DNA from: Pseudomonas marginalis
GTDB lineage: Bacteria > Pseudomonadota > Gammaproteobacteria > Pseudomonadales > Pseudomonadaceae
Length of the DNA: 64,000 nt
Direction: 5' to 3'
Assembly (NCBI RefSeq): GCF_900105325.1
Contig: NZ_FNSU01000001.1
Span: forward strand, 806,001-870,000
Shown: piece by piece, positions 12,723-21,505 of the stretch
Layout: each line of letters starts with the position of its first letter
How positions within the stretch are numbered: the stretch's first letter is position 1
Made by a program: the position numbers and the translations under genes
The notes under the pieces: model-generated
What the model was told of the DNA's origin: nothing
Database searches by the model: none
What the model saw: the letters and a program-made list of their open reading frames with translations, nothing else

Positions 12723-13670
12723 ATGAACCCGAATTTTCTTGATTTCGAACAGCCGATCGCTGACCTGCAAGCCAAGATCGAAGAGCTGCGCCTGGTCGGC
12801 AATGACAATTCGCTGAATATCGGCGATGAGATCGCTCGCCTGCAAGACAAGAGCAGCACGCTCACCGAAGACATCTTCGGCAAGCTGACCAGCTGGCAGA
12901 TCGCGCGCCTGGCCCGCCACCCGCGCCGTCCGTATACCCTGGACTACATTCAGCACATCTTCACCGAGTTCGACGAGCTGCACGGCGATCGCCATTTCTC
13001 CGACGACGCGGCCATCGTGGGCGGTATCGCTCGCCTGGACGACCAGCCGGTCATGGTCATCGGTCACCAGAAAGGCCGTGAAGTGCGCGAGAAAGTACGC
13101 CGCAACTTCGGCATGCCGCGTCCGGAAGGCTACCGCAAGGCGTGCCGCCTGATGGAAATGGCCGAGCGCTTCAAGATGCCGATCCTGACTTTCATCGACA
13201 CCCCGGGTGCTTACCCGGGTATCGATGCCGAAGAGCGCAACCAGAGCGAAGCGATTGCCTGGAACCTGCGAGTGATGGCCCGCCTGAAAACCCCGATCAT
13301 CGCTACCGTGATTGGTGAAGGTGGTTCCGGCGGTGCACTGGCCATTGGCGTCTGCGATCAGCTGAACATGCTGCAATATTCGACCTACGCGGTGATCTCG
13401 CCGGAAGGTTGCGCCTCGATCCTGTGGAAAACCGCAGAGAAGGCGCCGGACGCTGCCGAAGCCATGGGCATCACTGCCGATCGCCTCAAGGGCCTGGGTA
13501 TCGTCGACAAAGTGATCGCCGAGCCATTGGGCGGCGCCCACCGCGATCCGGCCGCCGCCGCTGCCACTATCCGTGCCGAACTGGGTTCGCAACTGGCGAT
13601 GCTCAAAAAGCTGGATAACGAAGCGCTGCTGGCCCGTCGCTACGAGCGCCTGATGAGCTACGGTCTCTAA
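12723..13670 (+). CDS. accA: acetyl-CoA carboxylase carboxyltransferase subunit alpha
   Basis: The alpha half of the carboxyltransferase that moves CO2 from carboxybiotin to acetyl-CoA, giving malonyl-CoA for fatty acid synthesis; it works with AccD. The start at 12723 (MNPNFLDFEQPIADL) gives 315 residues, the usual family length. The crotonase-like core has PILTFIDTPGAYPGIDAEER and GEGGSGGALAIG, which bind CoA and carboxybiotin in known structures. The 128 bases after dnaE have no gene. A REPIN follows its stop. Confidence 0.98.
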   Translation: MNPNFLDFEQPIADLQAKIEELRLVGNDNSLNIGDEIARLQDKSSTLTEDIFGKLTSWQIARLARHPRRPYTLDYIQHIFTEFDELHGDRHFSDDAAIVGGIARLDDQPVMVIGHQKGREVREKVRRNFGMPRPEGYRKACRLMEMAERFKMPILTFIDTPGAYPGIDAEERNQSEAIAWNLRVMARLKTPIIATVIGEGGSGGALAIGVCDQLNMLQYSTYAVISPEGCASILWKTAEKAPDAAEAMGITADRLKGLGIVDKVIAEPLGGAHRDPAAAAATIRAELGSQLAMLKKLDNEALLARRYERLMSYGL

Positions 13671-13686
13671 GGTCGCAGCAGCACTA

Positions 13687-13780
13687 ATGTGGGAGGGGGC
13701 TTGCCCCCGATTGCTGAGTGTCAGTCACTGTATTCATTGGCTGATGCTCCGCTATCGGGGGGCAAGCCCCCTCCCACATT
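13687..13780. repeat. REPIN (two inverted REP sequences) between accA and tilS
   Basis: Two inverted copies of the REP core ATGTGGGAGGGGGCTTGCCC (left, from 13687) and its complement (right, ending at 13780) flank a short spacer. The pair can fold into one long imperfect hairpin. It is the same family as 28727-28820 and the singlet at 59699-59731. The location just after accA suggests an mRNA 3'-end protector or terminator. Confidence 0.88.
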
Positions 13781-13832
13781 TGCTTTGTGTATGCTTGGCT
13801 TGGGTATTCCAGATTTGCGGCGGTAACCTGTG

Positions 13833-15143
13833 ATGAAACCGACTTTATCCGCCAAGCTCCTGCACGCCCTGGCCCCCTGGCGCAACGCCCCGGCTTGGCA
13901 TATCGCCTTCTCCGGTGGTCTTGATTCCACTGTCCTGCTGCATCTCCTGGCCAACGCCGAAGCCCTTCCGCCTCTAAGCGCTGTCCATGTCCATCATGGC
14001 CTGCAGGCTGTCGCCGACGCCTGGCCAGGTCATTGCCAGTCGGTGTGCGACAGCCTGGGCGTCCCCTTGCGGGTCATGCGCGTGCACGTGCAGCCCGGCG
14101 CCAGTCTTGAGCGTGCAGCGCGTGATGCGCGTTACCGGGCGTTTACCGAGGTGATCGGGGCAGGGGAAGTGTTACTCACCGGCCAGCATCGCGATGATCA
14201 AGCCGAAACGCTGCTATTCCGTCTGCTGCGCGGTGCCGGAGTGCGAGGGCTCGCCGCAATGCCTGCGCATCGCCCGTTGGCAGGTGGTTTCCTGGTGCGG
14301 CCGTTGCTGGAGCTCTCGCGCGCCGAGCTGGAAGCCTACGGCGATGAGCATCAACTCAAGTGGATTGAAGATCCTTCCAACACCGATCCACGTTTCTCCC
14401 GTAATTACCTGCGTCACCGCGTGATCCCGACGCTGACGGCGCGTTGGCCCCAAGCCATCTGCAGTCTGGCCCGGACTGCCGACCACCTCGGTGAAGCCCA
14501 GGCGCTGCTGGGCGAATTGGCCTGCATGGACCTGCAAGCCGCCGATCAGCCTTCGCGGTTTCCTTGGCTGGCGGTGCCATCATTGGTCCTTGGTCCACTG
14601 CGCGAACTTTCCGATGCTCGTCAGCGCAATGTCCTGCGACATTGGCTGGCGCCGTTGACCCGGTTACCCGACAGCGACCATTGGGCCGGCTGGTATTCCC
14701 TGCGCGACGCCAAGGGCGACGCACAGCCCTTATGGCGTCTGGCTGATGGAGATTTGCAACGTTGTGGCGCACGCATCTGGTGGTTGCCTCGCGGCTGGTC
14801 GGAGTTTTCCCACGCATCGGTGAGCTGGCCTGATCCGCAAAAGCCACTAGAGTTACCCGGTAATGGCCTGCTGGAAATGAGCGGCGAGGTGCCCGAAGGC
14901 CCGCTGGAGGTCCGTTATCGCCAGGGCGGCGAAATGCTTGAACTACCAGGCCGAGGCCGGCGTGACTTGAAGCGCCTGCTTAATGAACAGGGGGTGCCGG
15001 GCTTCATCCGTGGCAGATTGCCGCTGCTGTATCAGGGCGAGCAATTGCTCGGTGTGCCCCTCCTCGCTGGACTCTGGGCCGCACCGAGTGAAGCTTGGCA
15101 ATTACATTGGATGCCACGGAGCTGCGATCAAGGTTTGAGCTGA
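13833..15143 (+). CDS. tilS: tRNA(Ile)-lysidine synthetase
   Basis: Converts C34 of the CAU-anticodon tRNA-Ile to lysidine, switching it from Met to Ile identity; essential in most bacteria. I use the ATG at 13833, although an in-frame GTG lies directly before it. The 436-residue protein has the ATP-pyrophosphatase P-loop SGGLDS at residues 27-32, followed by VHVHHGLQ and the RDARYRAF segment. The C-terminal substrate-binding domain includes RGRRDLKRLLNEQGVP. It is flanked by a REPIN upstream and the long pyrG leader downstream. Confidence 0.96.
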   Translation: MKPTLSAKLLHALAPWRNAPAWHIAFSGGLDSTVLLHLLANAEALPPLSAVHVHHGLQAVADAWPGHCQSVCDSLGVPLRVMRVHVQPGASLERAARDARYRAFTEVIGAGEVLLTGQHRDDQAETLLFRLLRGAGVRGLAAMPAHRPLAGGFLVRPLLELSRAELEAYGDEHQLKWIEDPSNTDPRFSRNYLRHRVIPTLTARWPQAICSLARTADHLGEAQALLGELACMDLQAADQPSRFPWLAVPSLVLGPLRELSDARQRNVLRHWLAPLTRLPDSDHWAGWYSLRDAKGDAQPLWRLADGDLQRCGARIWWLPRGWSEFSHASVSWPDPQKPLELPGNGLLEMSGEVPEGPLEVRYRQGGEMLELPGRGRRDLKRLLNEQGVPGFIRGRLPLLYQGEQLLGVPLLAGLWAAPSEAWQLHWMPRSCDQGLS

Positions 15144-15163
15144 TAGCGCCTTTCCGGTAGACT
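15135..15163 (+). promoter_or_regulatory. candidate sigma-70 promoter for pyrG
   Basis: TTGAGC (15135-15140) and TAGACT (15158-15163) are separated by exactly 17 bases, a good sigma-70 layout. The -35 box lies in the last codons of tilS. It would leave a leader of about 250 bases before pyrG, in which I recognise no known RNA family. The 274-base gap (15144-15417) otherwise holds no gene. This is inference from spacing and sequence only. Confidence 0.4.
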
Positions 15164-15417
15164 ACGCTCCCTTCTTGATACAACTTCTGTGGATTCGCCT
15201 GAATCGCAGCAGTTGCCGATTACCAAGCAGTCTTTGCTGGGCGATTCCAAAAAATGTGTAGCGATCAACGTACCGGCAGTTTCACTGCTGGTCTGTCACA
15301 ACGCGGCGGTTTTTTTGAAAGGTGCACTGTGATTAATGCAGGTGATCGGGGGCTTCGGCCTCTCTTCGCTTTCCCCGGCGGCTCGGACCGCTTTAACGCA
15401 GACTTCTAGGGTTTTTC

Positions 15418-17049
15418 ATGACGCGCTACATATTCGTCACGGGCGGTGTTGTTTCTTCATTGGGGAAAGGCATTGCCTCCGCTTCATTGGCGGCCATCCT
15501 GGAGGCGCGGGGGCTTAAAGTCACCATGCTCAAGCTGGACCCGTACATCAACGTCGACCCGGGCACCATGAGCCCGTTCCAGCACGGTGAAGTGTTCGTC
15601 ACACACGACGGCGCCGAGACCGACCTGGACCTGGGCCACTACGAGCGGTTCATCCGCACGACCATGACCCAGAACAACAACTTCACCACTGGCCGCGTCT
15701 ACGAGCACGTGCTGCGCAAAGAGCGCCGTGGTGACTACCTGGGTGCAACCATCCAGGTGATCCCGCACATCACCGACGAAATCAAGCGCCGTATCATCAA
15801 GGGTGCAGGCGATGCCGACGTGGCGATGGTCGAGATCGGTGGCACCGTGGGTGACATCGAATCCCAGCCGTTCCTCGAAGCCATCCGCCAGTTGCGTTTC
15901 GAAGTCGGCGCCAAGCGCGCGATGCTGATGCACCTCACGTTGGTGCCTTACATCGCCACCGCCGGCGAAACCAAAACCAAGCCTACCCAGCACTCGGTCA
16001 AGGAACTGCGTTCCATCGGCCTGCAGCCGGACGTGCTGGTGTGCCGCTCCGACCACCCGATCGATATTTCCTCGCGTCGCAAGATCGCGCAGTTCACCAA
16101 CGTTGAAGAACGTGCAGTGATCGCCCTCGAAGACGCCGACACCATCTACAAGATCCCGGGCATCCTGCATTCGCAAGGCCTGGATGATTTTGTGGTCGAG
16201 CGTTTCGGCCTGCAGTGCAACGGCGCGGATCTGTCCGAGTGGGAAGCCGTGGTTGACGCCAAGCTCAACCCTGAGCACGAAGTCACCATCGCCATGGTCG
16301 GCAAGTACATGGAACTGCTGGACGCGTACAAGTCGCTGATCGAAGCGATGAGCCACGCGGGTATCAGCAACCGTACCAAGGTCAACCTGCGCTACATCGA
16401 TTCCGAAGACATCGAGAACCAGGGCACCGCGCTGCTCGAAGGTGTCGATGCGATCCTCGTTCCAGGCGGTTTCGGCCTGCGTGGCGTGGAAGGCAAGATC
16501 ACTGCCGTGCAGTACGCTCGCGAGAACAAGGTGCCGTACCTGGGCATCTGCCTGGGCATGCAAGTGGCCGTTATCGAGTTCGCCCGTAACGTGATGGGCT
16601 GGAAAGACGCCAACTCCACCGAGTTCGACAGCAAGAGCGGCCACCCGGTCGTGGGCCTGATCACCGAGTGGGAAGACGCCACCGGCGCCGTCGAAACCCG
16701 TACCGAAAGCTCCGACCTGGGCGGCACCATGCGCCTTGGCGCGCAAGACTGCCTGCTGGAGCCGGGTTCCCTGGTTCACGACTGCTATGGCAAGGACGTG
16801 ATCGTCGAACGTCACCGTCACCGCTACGAAGTGAACAACAACCTGCTGCCGCAGATCAAAGAGGCTGGCCTGAAAATCTCCGGTCGCTCCGGTGATGGCG
16901 CGCTGGTTGAAGTGGTCGAGGCCCCGGATCATCCATGGTTCGTCGCTTGCCAGTTCCACCCTGAGTTCACCTCGACACCGCGCGACGGTCACCCGTTGTT
17001 CAGCGGTTTCGTCAAGGCTGCACTGACGCAACACCAGAAGAAGGCGTAA
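15418..17049 (+). CDS. pyrG: CTP synthase
   Basis: Makes CTP from UTP, ATP and glutamine. The 543-residue protein starts MTRYIFVTGGVVSSLGKGI, carrying the synthetase P-loop, and the amidoligase domain runs to about residue 265. A class I glutamine amidotransferase domain follows, with the nucleophile Cys in YLGICLGMQ (about residue 380) and the catalytic His-Glu in QFHPEFTSTP near the end. kdsA starts 5 bases after the stop, so pyrG and kdsA are probably co-transcribed; eno follows. This pyrG-kdsA-eno order is common in Pseudomonas. Confidence 0.98.
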   Translation: MTRYIFVTGGVVSSLGKGIASASLAAILEARGLKVTMLKLDPYINVDPGTMSPFQHGEVFVTHDGAETDLDLGHYERFIRTTMTQNNNFTTGRVYEHVLRKERRGDYLGATIQVIPHITDEIKRRIIKGAGDADVAMVEIGGTVGDIESQPFLEAIRQLRFEVGAKRAMLMHLTLVPYIATAGETKTKPTQHSVKELRSIGLQPDVLVCRSDHPIDISSRRKIAQFTNVEERAVIALEDADTIYKIPGILHSQGLDDFVVERFGLQCNGADLSEWEAVVDAKLNPEHEVTIAMVGKYMELLDAYKSLIEAMSHAGISNRTKVNLRYIDSEDIENQGTALLEGVDAILVPGGFGLRGVEGKITAVQYARENKVPYLGICLGMQVAVIEFARNVMGWKDANSTEFDSKSGHPVVGLITEWEDATGAVETRTESSDLGGTMRLGAQDCLLEPGSLVHDCYGKDVIVERHRHRYEVNNNLLPQIKEAGLKISGRSGDGALVEVVEAPDHPWFVACQFHPEFTSTPRDGHPLFSGFVKAALTQHQKKA

Positions 17050-17054
17050 ACCTG

Positions 17055-17900
17055 ATGGCCCAGAAGATCATTCGCGTAGGCGACATCGAGATTGCCAACG
17101 ACAAGCCCATGGTGCTGTTCGGCGGCATGAACGTGCTGGAAAGCCGTGACATGGCGATGCAGGTCTGTGAAGAGTACGTAAAGGTTACCGAGAAACTGGG
17201 TATTCCTTACGTGTTCAAGGCCAGCTTCGACAAGGCCAACCGTTCGTCCGTGACCTCCTATCGCGGCCCGGGCCTTGAAGAAGGCATGCGTATCTTCCAG
17301 GACATAAAGCAAGCCTTCGGCGTGCCGATCATCACCGACGTCCACGAGCCTGAACAGGCTGCCGTGGTCGCCGAGGTGTGCGACATCATCCAGCTGCCGG
17401 CCTTCCTGTCGCGCCAGACCGACCTCGTGGTCGCGATGGCCAGGACCGGTGCGGTGATCAATATCAAGAAAGCCCAGTTCCTCGCGCCCCAGGAGATGAA
17501 ACACATCCTGAACAAGTGCGTGGAAGCGGGTAACGACCAGTTGATCCTCTGCGAGCGTGGTTCTAGCTTCGGCTACAACAACCTCGTGGTGGACATGCTC
17601 GGTTTCGGCATCATGAAGCAGTTCGAATACCCGGTGTTCTTCGACGTGACCCACGCGCTGCAAATGCCCGGTGGTCGTGCCGATTCCGCCGGTGGGCGCC
17701 GTGCCCAGGTACTGGACCTGGCCAAGGCCGGCATCAGCCAGTCCCTGGCGGGCCTGTTCCTCGAAGCCCACCCGGACCCGGACAACGCCAAATGCGACGG
17801 CCCATGCGCCCTGCGCCTGGACAAGCTGGAGCCATTCCTGGCCCAGCTCAAGCAGTTGGACGAACTGGTCAAGAGTTTTCCGACGGTAGAGACCGCGTAA
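17055..17900 (+). CDS. kdsA: 3-deoxy-8-phosphooctulonate synthase
   Basis: Condenses arabinose 5-phosphate with phosphoenolpyruvate to Kdo-8-phosphate, the precursor of the inner-core sugar Kdo of lipopolysaccharide. The 281-residue protein is a TIM barrel. PYVFKASFDKANRSS (about residues 52-66) is the substrate-binding signature, and FDVTHALQMPGG lines the active site. The downstream enzyme enolase makes its substrate PEP. It starts 5 bases after the pyrG stop. Confidence 0.97.
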   Translation: MAQKIIRVGDIEIANDKPMVLFGGMNVLESRDMAMQVCEEYVKVTEKLGIPYVFKASFDKANRSSVTSYRGPGLEEGMRIFQDIKQAFGVPIITDVHEPEQAAVVAEVCDIIQLPAFLSRQTDLVVAMARTGAVINIKKAQFLAPQEMKHILNKCVEAGNDQLILCERGSSFGYNNLVVDMLGFGIMKQFEYPVFFDVTHALQMPGGRADSAGGRRAQVLDLAKAGISQSLAGLFLEAHPDPDNAKCDGPCALRLDKLEPFLAQLKQLDELVKSFPTVETA

Positions 17901-17915
17901 GCGTTGATTCTCCGG

Positions 17916-17957
17916 TAGACTTTCCCACGCTTTACGCTCAGGCCTACGGGCCTGAGC
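17916..17957 (+). promoter_or_regulatory. possible eno promoter -10 and a UACG-capped leader hairpin
   Basis: TAGACT (17916-17921) sits in an 11-base block, TCCGGTAGACT, identical to the block at the pyrG promoter candidate. Fifteen bases later a perfect 9-base-pair stem, GCTCAGGCC (17936-17944) and GGCCTGAGC (17949-17957), encloses TACG, which as RNA is a C(UACG)G tetraloop, an extra-stable hairpin. No run of T follows, so it is more likely a 5'-end mRNA stabiliser for eno than a kdsA terminator. No clear -35 was found. Confidence 0.45.
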
Positions 17958-18057
17958 CTTGTCGCCTGCAAGCCTGCCCCGTTGTTCCACCCTTGCGGTC
18001 GGTCAAAAGATTTCCTTCAGCTGCGTCGTTTTCGTCAACTTTGGAGTGTTTACAACA

Positions 18058-19347
18058 ATGGCAAAAATCGTCGACATCAAAGGTCGTGAAGTTCTCGACT
18101 CCCGTGGTAACCCCACCGTCGAAGCCGACGTGCTTCTCGATAACGGCATCATCGGCAGCGCCTGCGCGCCGTCCGGTGCCTCCACAGGTTCGCGCGAAGC
18201 GCTGGAACTGCGTGATGGCGACAAGAGCCGTTACCTGGGCAAGGGTGTCCTCAAGGCTGTAGCCAACATCAACGGCCCGATCCGTGACCTGCTGCTGGGC
18301 AAGGACCCGCTGGACCAGAAAGCCCTGGACCACGCGATGATCAAGCTCGACGGCACTGAAAACAAAGGCAGCCTCGGCGCCAACGCCATCCTCGCCGTGT
18401 CCCTGGCTGCTGCCAAGGCCGCCGCCCAGGACCAGGACCTGCCGCTTTACGCCCACATCGCCAACCTGAACGGTACGCCGGGTGTCTACTCGATGCCGGT
18501 TCCGATGATGAACATCATCAACGGTGGCGAGCATGCCGATAACAACGTCGACATCCAGGAATTCATGGTGCAGCCGGTCGGCGCCAAGACCTTCTCCGAA
18601 GGCCTGCGCATGGGCACCGAGATTTTCCATCACCTCAAAGCCGTGCTGAAAGCTCGTGGCCTGAGCACTGCCGTGGGTGACGAAGGTGGTTTCGCACCGA
18701 ACCTGGCGTCCAACGAAGATGCACTGAAAGTGATCTCCGAAGCCGTGGCCAACGCCGGCTACACACTGGGCACCGACGTGACCCTGGCCCTGGACTGCGC
18801 TGCCAGCGAGTTCTACGAAGATGGCAAATACAACCTGTCCGGTGAAGGCCAGGTGTTCAACTCCGAAGGCTTTGCCGACTACCTGAAGGGCCTGACCCAG
18901 CGCTACCCGATCATCTCGATCGAAGACGGCCTGGACGAGTCCGACTGGGATGGCTGGAAGATCCTCACCGACAAGATCGGCGAAAAAGTCCAGCTGGTGG
19001 GTGACGACCTGTTCGTGACCAACACCAAGATCCTGAAAGAAGGCATCGACAAAAAGATCGCCAACTCGATCCTGATCAAGTTCAACCAGATCGGCACCCT
19101 GACCGAAACCCTGGAAGCTATCCAGATGGCCAAGGCTGCGGGCTACACTGCCGTGATCTCGCACCGCTCCGGCGAAACCGAAGATTCGACCATCGCCGAC
19201 CTGGCCGTGGGCACTTCGGCGGGCCAGATCAAGACCGGCTCCCTGTGCCGCTCTGACCGTGTGTCCAAGTACAACCAATTGTTGCGTATCGAAGAGCAAC
19301 TGGCCGGCAAAGCCAAGTACAACGGTCGCGGCGAGTTTCGCGGCTGA
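18058..19347 (+). CDS. eno: enolase
   Basis: Interconverts 2-phosphoglycerate and phosphoenolpyruvate, and is an RNase E degradosome partner in many Gammaproteobacteria. The ATG at 18058 (MAKIVDIKGREVLDSRGNPT) gives 429 residues, the family length; the longer upstream opening is rejected. The signature ILIKFNQIGTLTE lies near residue 340, with the catalytic Lys in it. The following SHRSGETEDS motif, the metal-binding SIEDGLDESDW and GDDLFVTN are intact. A 157-base leader precedes it. Confidence 0.98.
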   Translation: MAKIVDIKGREVLDSRGNPTVEADVLLDNGIIGSACAPSGASTGSREALELRDGDKSRYLGKGVLKAVANINGPIRDLLLGKDPLDQKALDHAMIKLDGTENKGSLGANAILAVSLAAAKAAAQDQDLPLYAHIANLNGTPGVYSMPVPMMNIINGGEHADNNVDIQEFMVQPVGAKTFSEGLRMGTEIFHHLKAVLKARGLSTAVGDEGGFAPNLASNEDALKVISEAVANAGYTLGTDVTLALDCAASEFYEDGKYNLSGEGQVFNSEGFADYLKGLTQRYPIISIEDGLDESDWDGWKILTDKIGEKVQLVGDDLFVTNTKILKEGIDKKIANSILIKFNQIGTLTETLEAIQMAKAAGYTAVISHRSGETEDSTIADLAVGTSAGQIKTGSLCRSDRVSKYNQLLRIEEQLAGKAKYNGRGEFRG

Positions 19348-19428
19348 TCGGTAAGTGGTAAAAAGTCGGTGGATTGCGTCGGAAAGATCACGAAGGTGCG
19401 AGTTTCGACGCTAATCTGATGGCGATCA

Positions 19429-19460
19429 AGCACAAGCCTGGTTCTTCCAGGCTTCGTGCT
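19429..19460 (+). other. inverted repeat in the eno-ftsB gap
   Basis: AGCACAAGCCTGG (19429-19441) can pair with CCAGGCTTCGTGCT (19447-19460) with one bulged C, around a TTCTT loop: a stem of about 13 pairs. No T-run follows, so it is not a standard terminator. It may end the eno mRNA by processing or fold in the ftsB leader. The rest of the 170-base gap holds nothing I recognise. Confidence 0.5.
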
Positions 19461-19517
19461 ATCAGTTGCTGTAAAAGTTTTGCATGGCGTGTTTTTCCAC
19501 TGGATACCCGATATTCG

Positions 19518-19796
19518 ATGCGCAGTCCCAATTGGTTGTTCCTCGTCTTGCTCTTGTTGCTGGCTGGCCTGCAGTACCGCCTATGGGTAGGTAATGGCAG
19601 CTTTGCGCAGGTAAAAGACCTGACCCAGCAAATTGCCGACCAGCACGCCGAGAACGAACGCCTGCTGGAGCGCAACCGCGTCCTCGATGCTGAAGTGCTT
19701 GAGCTGAAAAAGGGTACCGAGACCGTTGAAGAACGGGCCCGTCATGAGTTGGGCATGGTCAAGGAGGGCGAAACCCTCTACCAGTTGGCCCAATGA
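19518..19796 (+). CDS. ftsB: cell division protein FtsB
   Basis: A small bitopic divisome protein that joins FtsL and FtsQ and helps activate septal peptidoglycan synthesis. The ATG at 19518 gives 92 residues, matching the family. The N-terminal membrane segment (about residues 6-18, LFLVLLLLLAGLQ) is followed by a periplasmic coiled coil rich in Glu, Leu and Arg (about 30-75), then a short conserved tail with EERARHELGMVKEGE. The stop overlaps the ispD start (ATGA), an arrangement conserved in Gammaproteobacteria. Confidence 0.95.
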   Translation: MRSPNWLFLVLLLLLAGLQYRLWVGNGSFAQVKDLTQQIADQHAENERLLERNRVLDAEVLELKKGTETVEERARHELGMVKEGETLYQLAQ

Positions 19797-20500
19797 GTTA
19801 CCGTTTGCCGGCCTTCTGGGCCGTGATACCTGCCGCGGGCGTCGGTGCCCGTATGGCCGCGGACCGTCCCAAGCAATACTTGCAGTTGGGCGGGCGCACT
19901 ATTCTCGAACACAGCCTTGGCTGTTTTCTCGATCATCCCAACCTCAAGGGGTTGGTGGTCAGTCTTGCTGCTGATGACCCGTATTGGCCAAGCCTGGCAT
20001 GTGCCGCTGACCCGCGTATCGTGCGTGCGGACGGTGGTTCGGAGCGTTCTGGCTCGGTGCTCAATGCGTTGCTGCAACTCAATGCCCTGGGCGCCAGCGA
20101 TGACGATTGGGTACTGGTCCACGATGCGGCGCGGCCGAATCTGAGTCGCGATGATCTGGATAAGTTGCTCACCGAACTGGCGAACGACCCGGTCGGCGGT
20201 CTGCTGGCCGTGCCGGCCCGCGATACCCTCAAGCGCGTCGACAAGCAGGGGCGGGTGGTGGAAACCGTCGACCGCAGCTTGATCTGGCAAGCCTATACAC
20301 CGCAGATGTTCCGCCTCGGGGCCTTGCACCGCGCATTGGCTGATAGCCTGGTGGCCGATGCAGTGATCACCGATGAAGCCTCGGCCATGGAGTGGTCCGG
20401 GCAGGCGCCGCGCTTGGTCGAAGGGCGCTCGGACAATATCAAGGTGACCCGGCCGGAAGACCTGGAGTGGCTGCGGTTGCGTTGGGCGAATCGTCGTTAA
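19793..20500 (+). CDS. ispD: 2-C-methyl-D-erythritol 4-phosphate cytidylyltransferase
   Basis: Joins MEP and CTP to give 4-diphosphocytidyl-2-C-methylerythritol in the isoprenoid pathway. The 235-residue protein opens with FWAVIPAAGVGARMAADRPKQY, the nucleotidyltransferase motif with the CTP-binding Arg and Lys. DDWVLVHDAARPN (about residue 100) and the C-terminal NIKVTRPEDLEWL are also characteristic. It overlaps ftsB by four bases, and its stop directly abuts the convergent LysR gene. The pathway partner ispF lies 3 kb downstream. Confidence 0.97.
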   Translation: MSYRLPAFWAVIPAAGVGARMAADRPKQYLQLGGRTILEHSLGCFLDHPNLKGLVVSLAADDPYWPSLACAADPRIVRADGGSERSGSVLNALLQLNALGASDDDWVLVHDAARPNLSRDDLDKLLTELANDPVGGLLAVPARDTLKRVDKQGRVVETVDRSLIWQAYTPQMFRLGALHRALADSLVADAVITDEASAMEWSGQAPRLVEGRSDNIKVTRPEDLEWLRLRWANRR

Positions 20501-21397
20501 TCAACCGCTGTACTCTGGCCGCTCGGCCAAGCCCTCTTTCAAGAAATCCACCAACTTCCTGACCTTCGGCGACAAGTGCCGTTGTTGCGGATACAGCCCC
20601 CACACCGCCGTATTCGGTGGCTGATGCGCCTCCAGCAGCGACACCAGCGCGCCGCTGTGCAGATGCTCCAGTACGTAATAGTCCGGCAGTTGGCACAATC
20701 CCACCCCTTGCAACGCCGCATCCAACACCGCTTGCCCACTGTTGCAGCGCCAGTTGCCTTGCACTCTCTGGGAAAATTCCCTCCCGTCCTGGGCCAGTTG
20801 CCAAATGTCCGAGCTGCCGATCAGGCAATTATGCCGACTCAATTCCGACAAACTATGTGGCCGACCATACCGGGCCAGGTAGGACGGCGACGCGCACAGG
20901 TACATGCGCCGAGGCGCGAGGCGGCTGGCGACCATGCGCGAATCCTGCAATCGCCCCAGGCGAATCGCCAGGTCGAGTCCTTCGTGCACCAGATCCAATT
21001 GACGGTTGCTCAGTTCGATGTCCACCCGCAATTGTGGGTACAGGCCCATGAACCGCGTCACCAGTGGCACGATAAACCGCTCGCCATAGGCCACCGCGCA
21101 GGTCATGCGCAACATGCCTTTCGGTTCGCTGGTCAGGTCACCCACGGCGCGCAGGGCTTCTTCGCGGCCGTCCTGTAGGCGCTGGCAATGTTGCAGAAAG
21201 GTCTGACCCGCTTCAGTCAGCGTCACCTTACGGGTACTGCGATACAGCAACCGCGTTTGCAGGCGCTCTTCCAGGCGTGCCACCTGGCGGCTGATGTGGG
21301 ACGAAGACACACCCAGCCGCTCGGCAGCCGCCGTAAATTGGTTGCATTCGGCGACGGCAACGAATTCATCGATGCCTTCCCAGCGGTTCTCCAGCAT
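20501..21397 (-). CDS. LysR-family regulator divergent from frmA
   Basis: A 298-residue LysR-type transcription factor. The N-terminal winged helix-turn-helix lies at about residues 15-70 (FTAAAERLGVSSSHISRQVA), with a C-terminal substrate-binding domain. It is transcribed away from the formaldehyde dehydrogenase gene, with a 108-base shared promoter region, so it probably controls frmA-fghA. This is inference from position. It ends back to back with ispD with no spare base. The inducer is unknown. Confidence 0.9.
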   Translation of the reverse strand: MLENRWEGIDEFVAVAECNQFTAAAERLGVSSSHISRQVARLEERLQTRLLYRSTRKVTLTEAGQTFLQHCQRLQDGREEALRAVGDLTSEPKGMLRMTCAVAYGERFIVPLVTRFMGLYPQLRVDIELSNRQLDLVHEGLDLAIRLGRLQDSRMVASRLAPRRMYLCASPSYLARYGRPHSLSELSRHNCLIGSSDIWQLAQDGREFSQRVQGNWRCNSGQAVLDAALQGVGLCQLPDYYVLEHLHSGALVSLLEAHQPPNTAVWGLYPQQRHLSPKVRKLVDFLKEGLAERPEYSG

Positions 21398-21449
21398 GGC
21401 GATTATCCCTGTACAGCAATAAAGTTTTGCTTTTGCCTGGATTATTAAT

Positions 21450-21461
21450 CATGGAGCCATG
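21450..21461. promoter_or_regulatory. candidate operator in the LysR-frmA divergent region
   Basis: CATGG AG CCATG is a short near-perfect palindrome inside the 108-base divergent region, next to an AT-rich stretch (TTATTAAT). Its position suits a regulator site for frmA, but it is short and unproven. Confidence 0.3.
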
Positions 21462-21505
21462 TTTTACACTCTCTCCATCATTTTTAACGCCCTGGAGAAA
21501 CCCGG

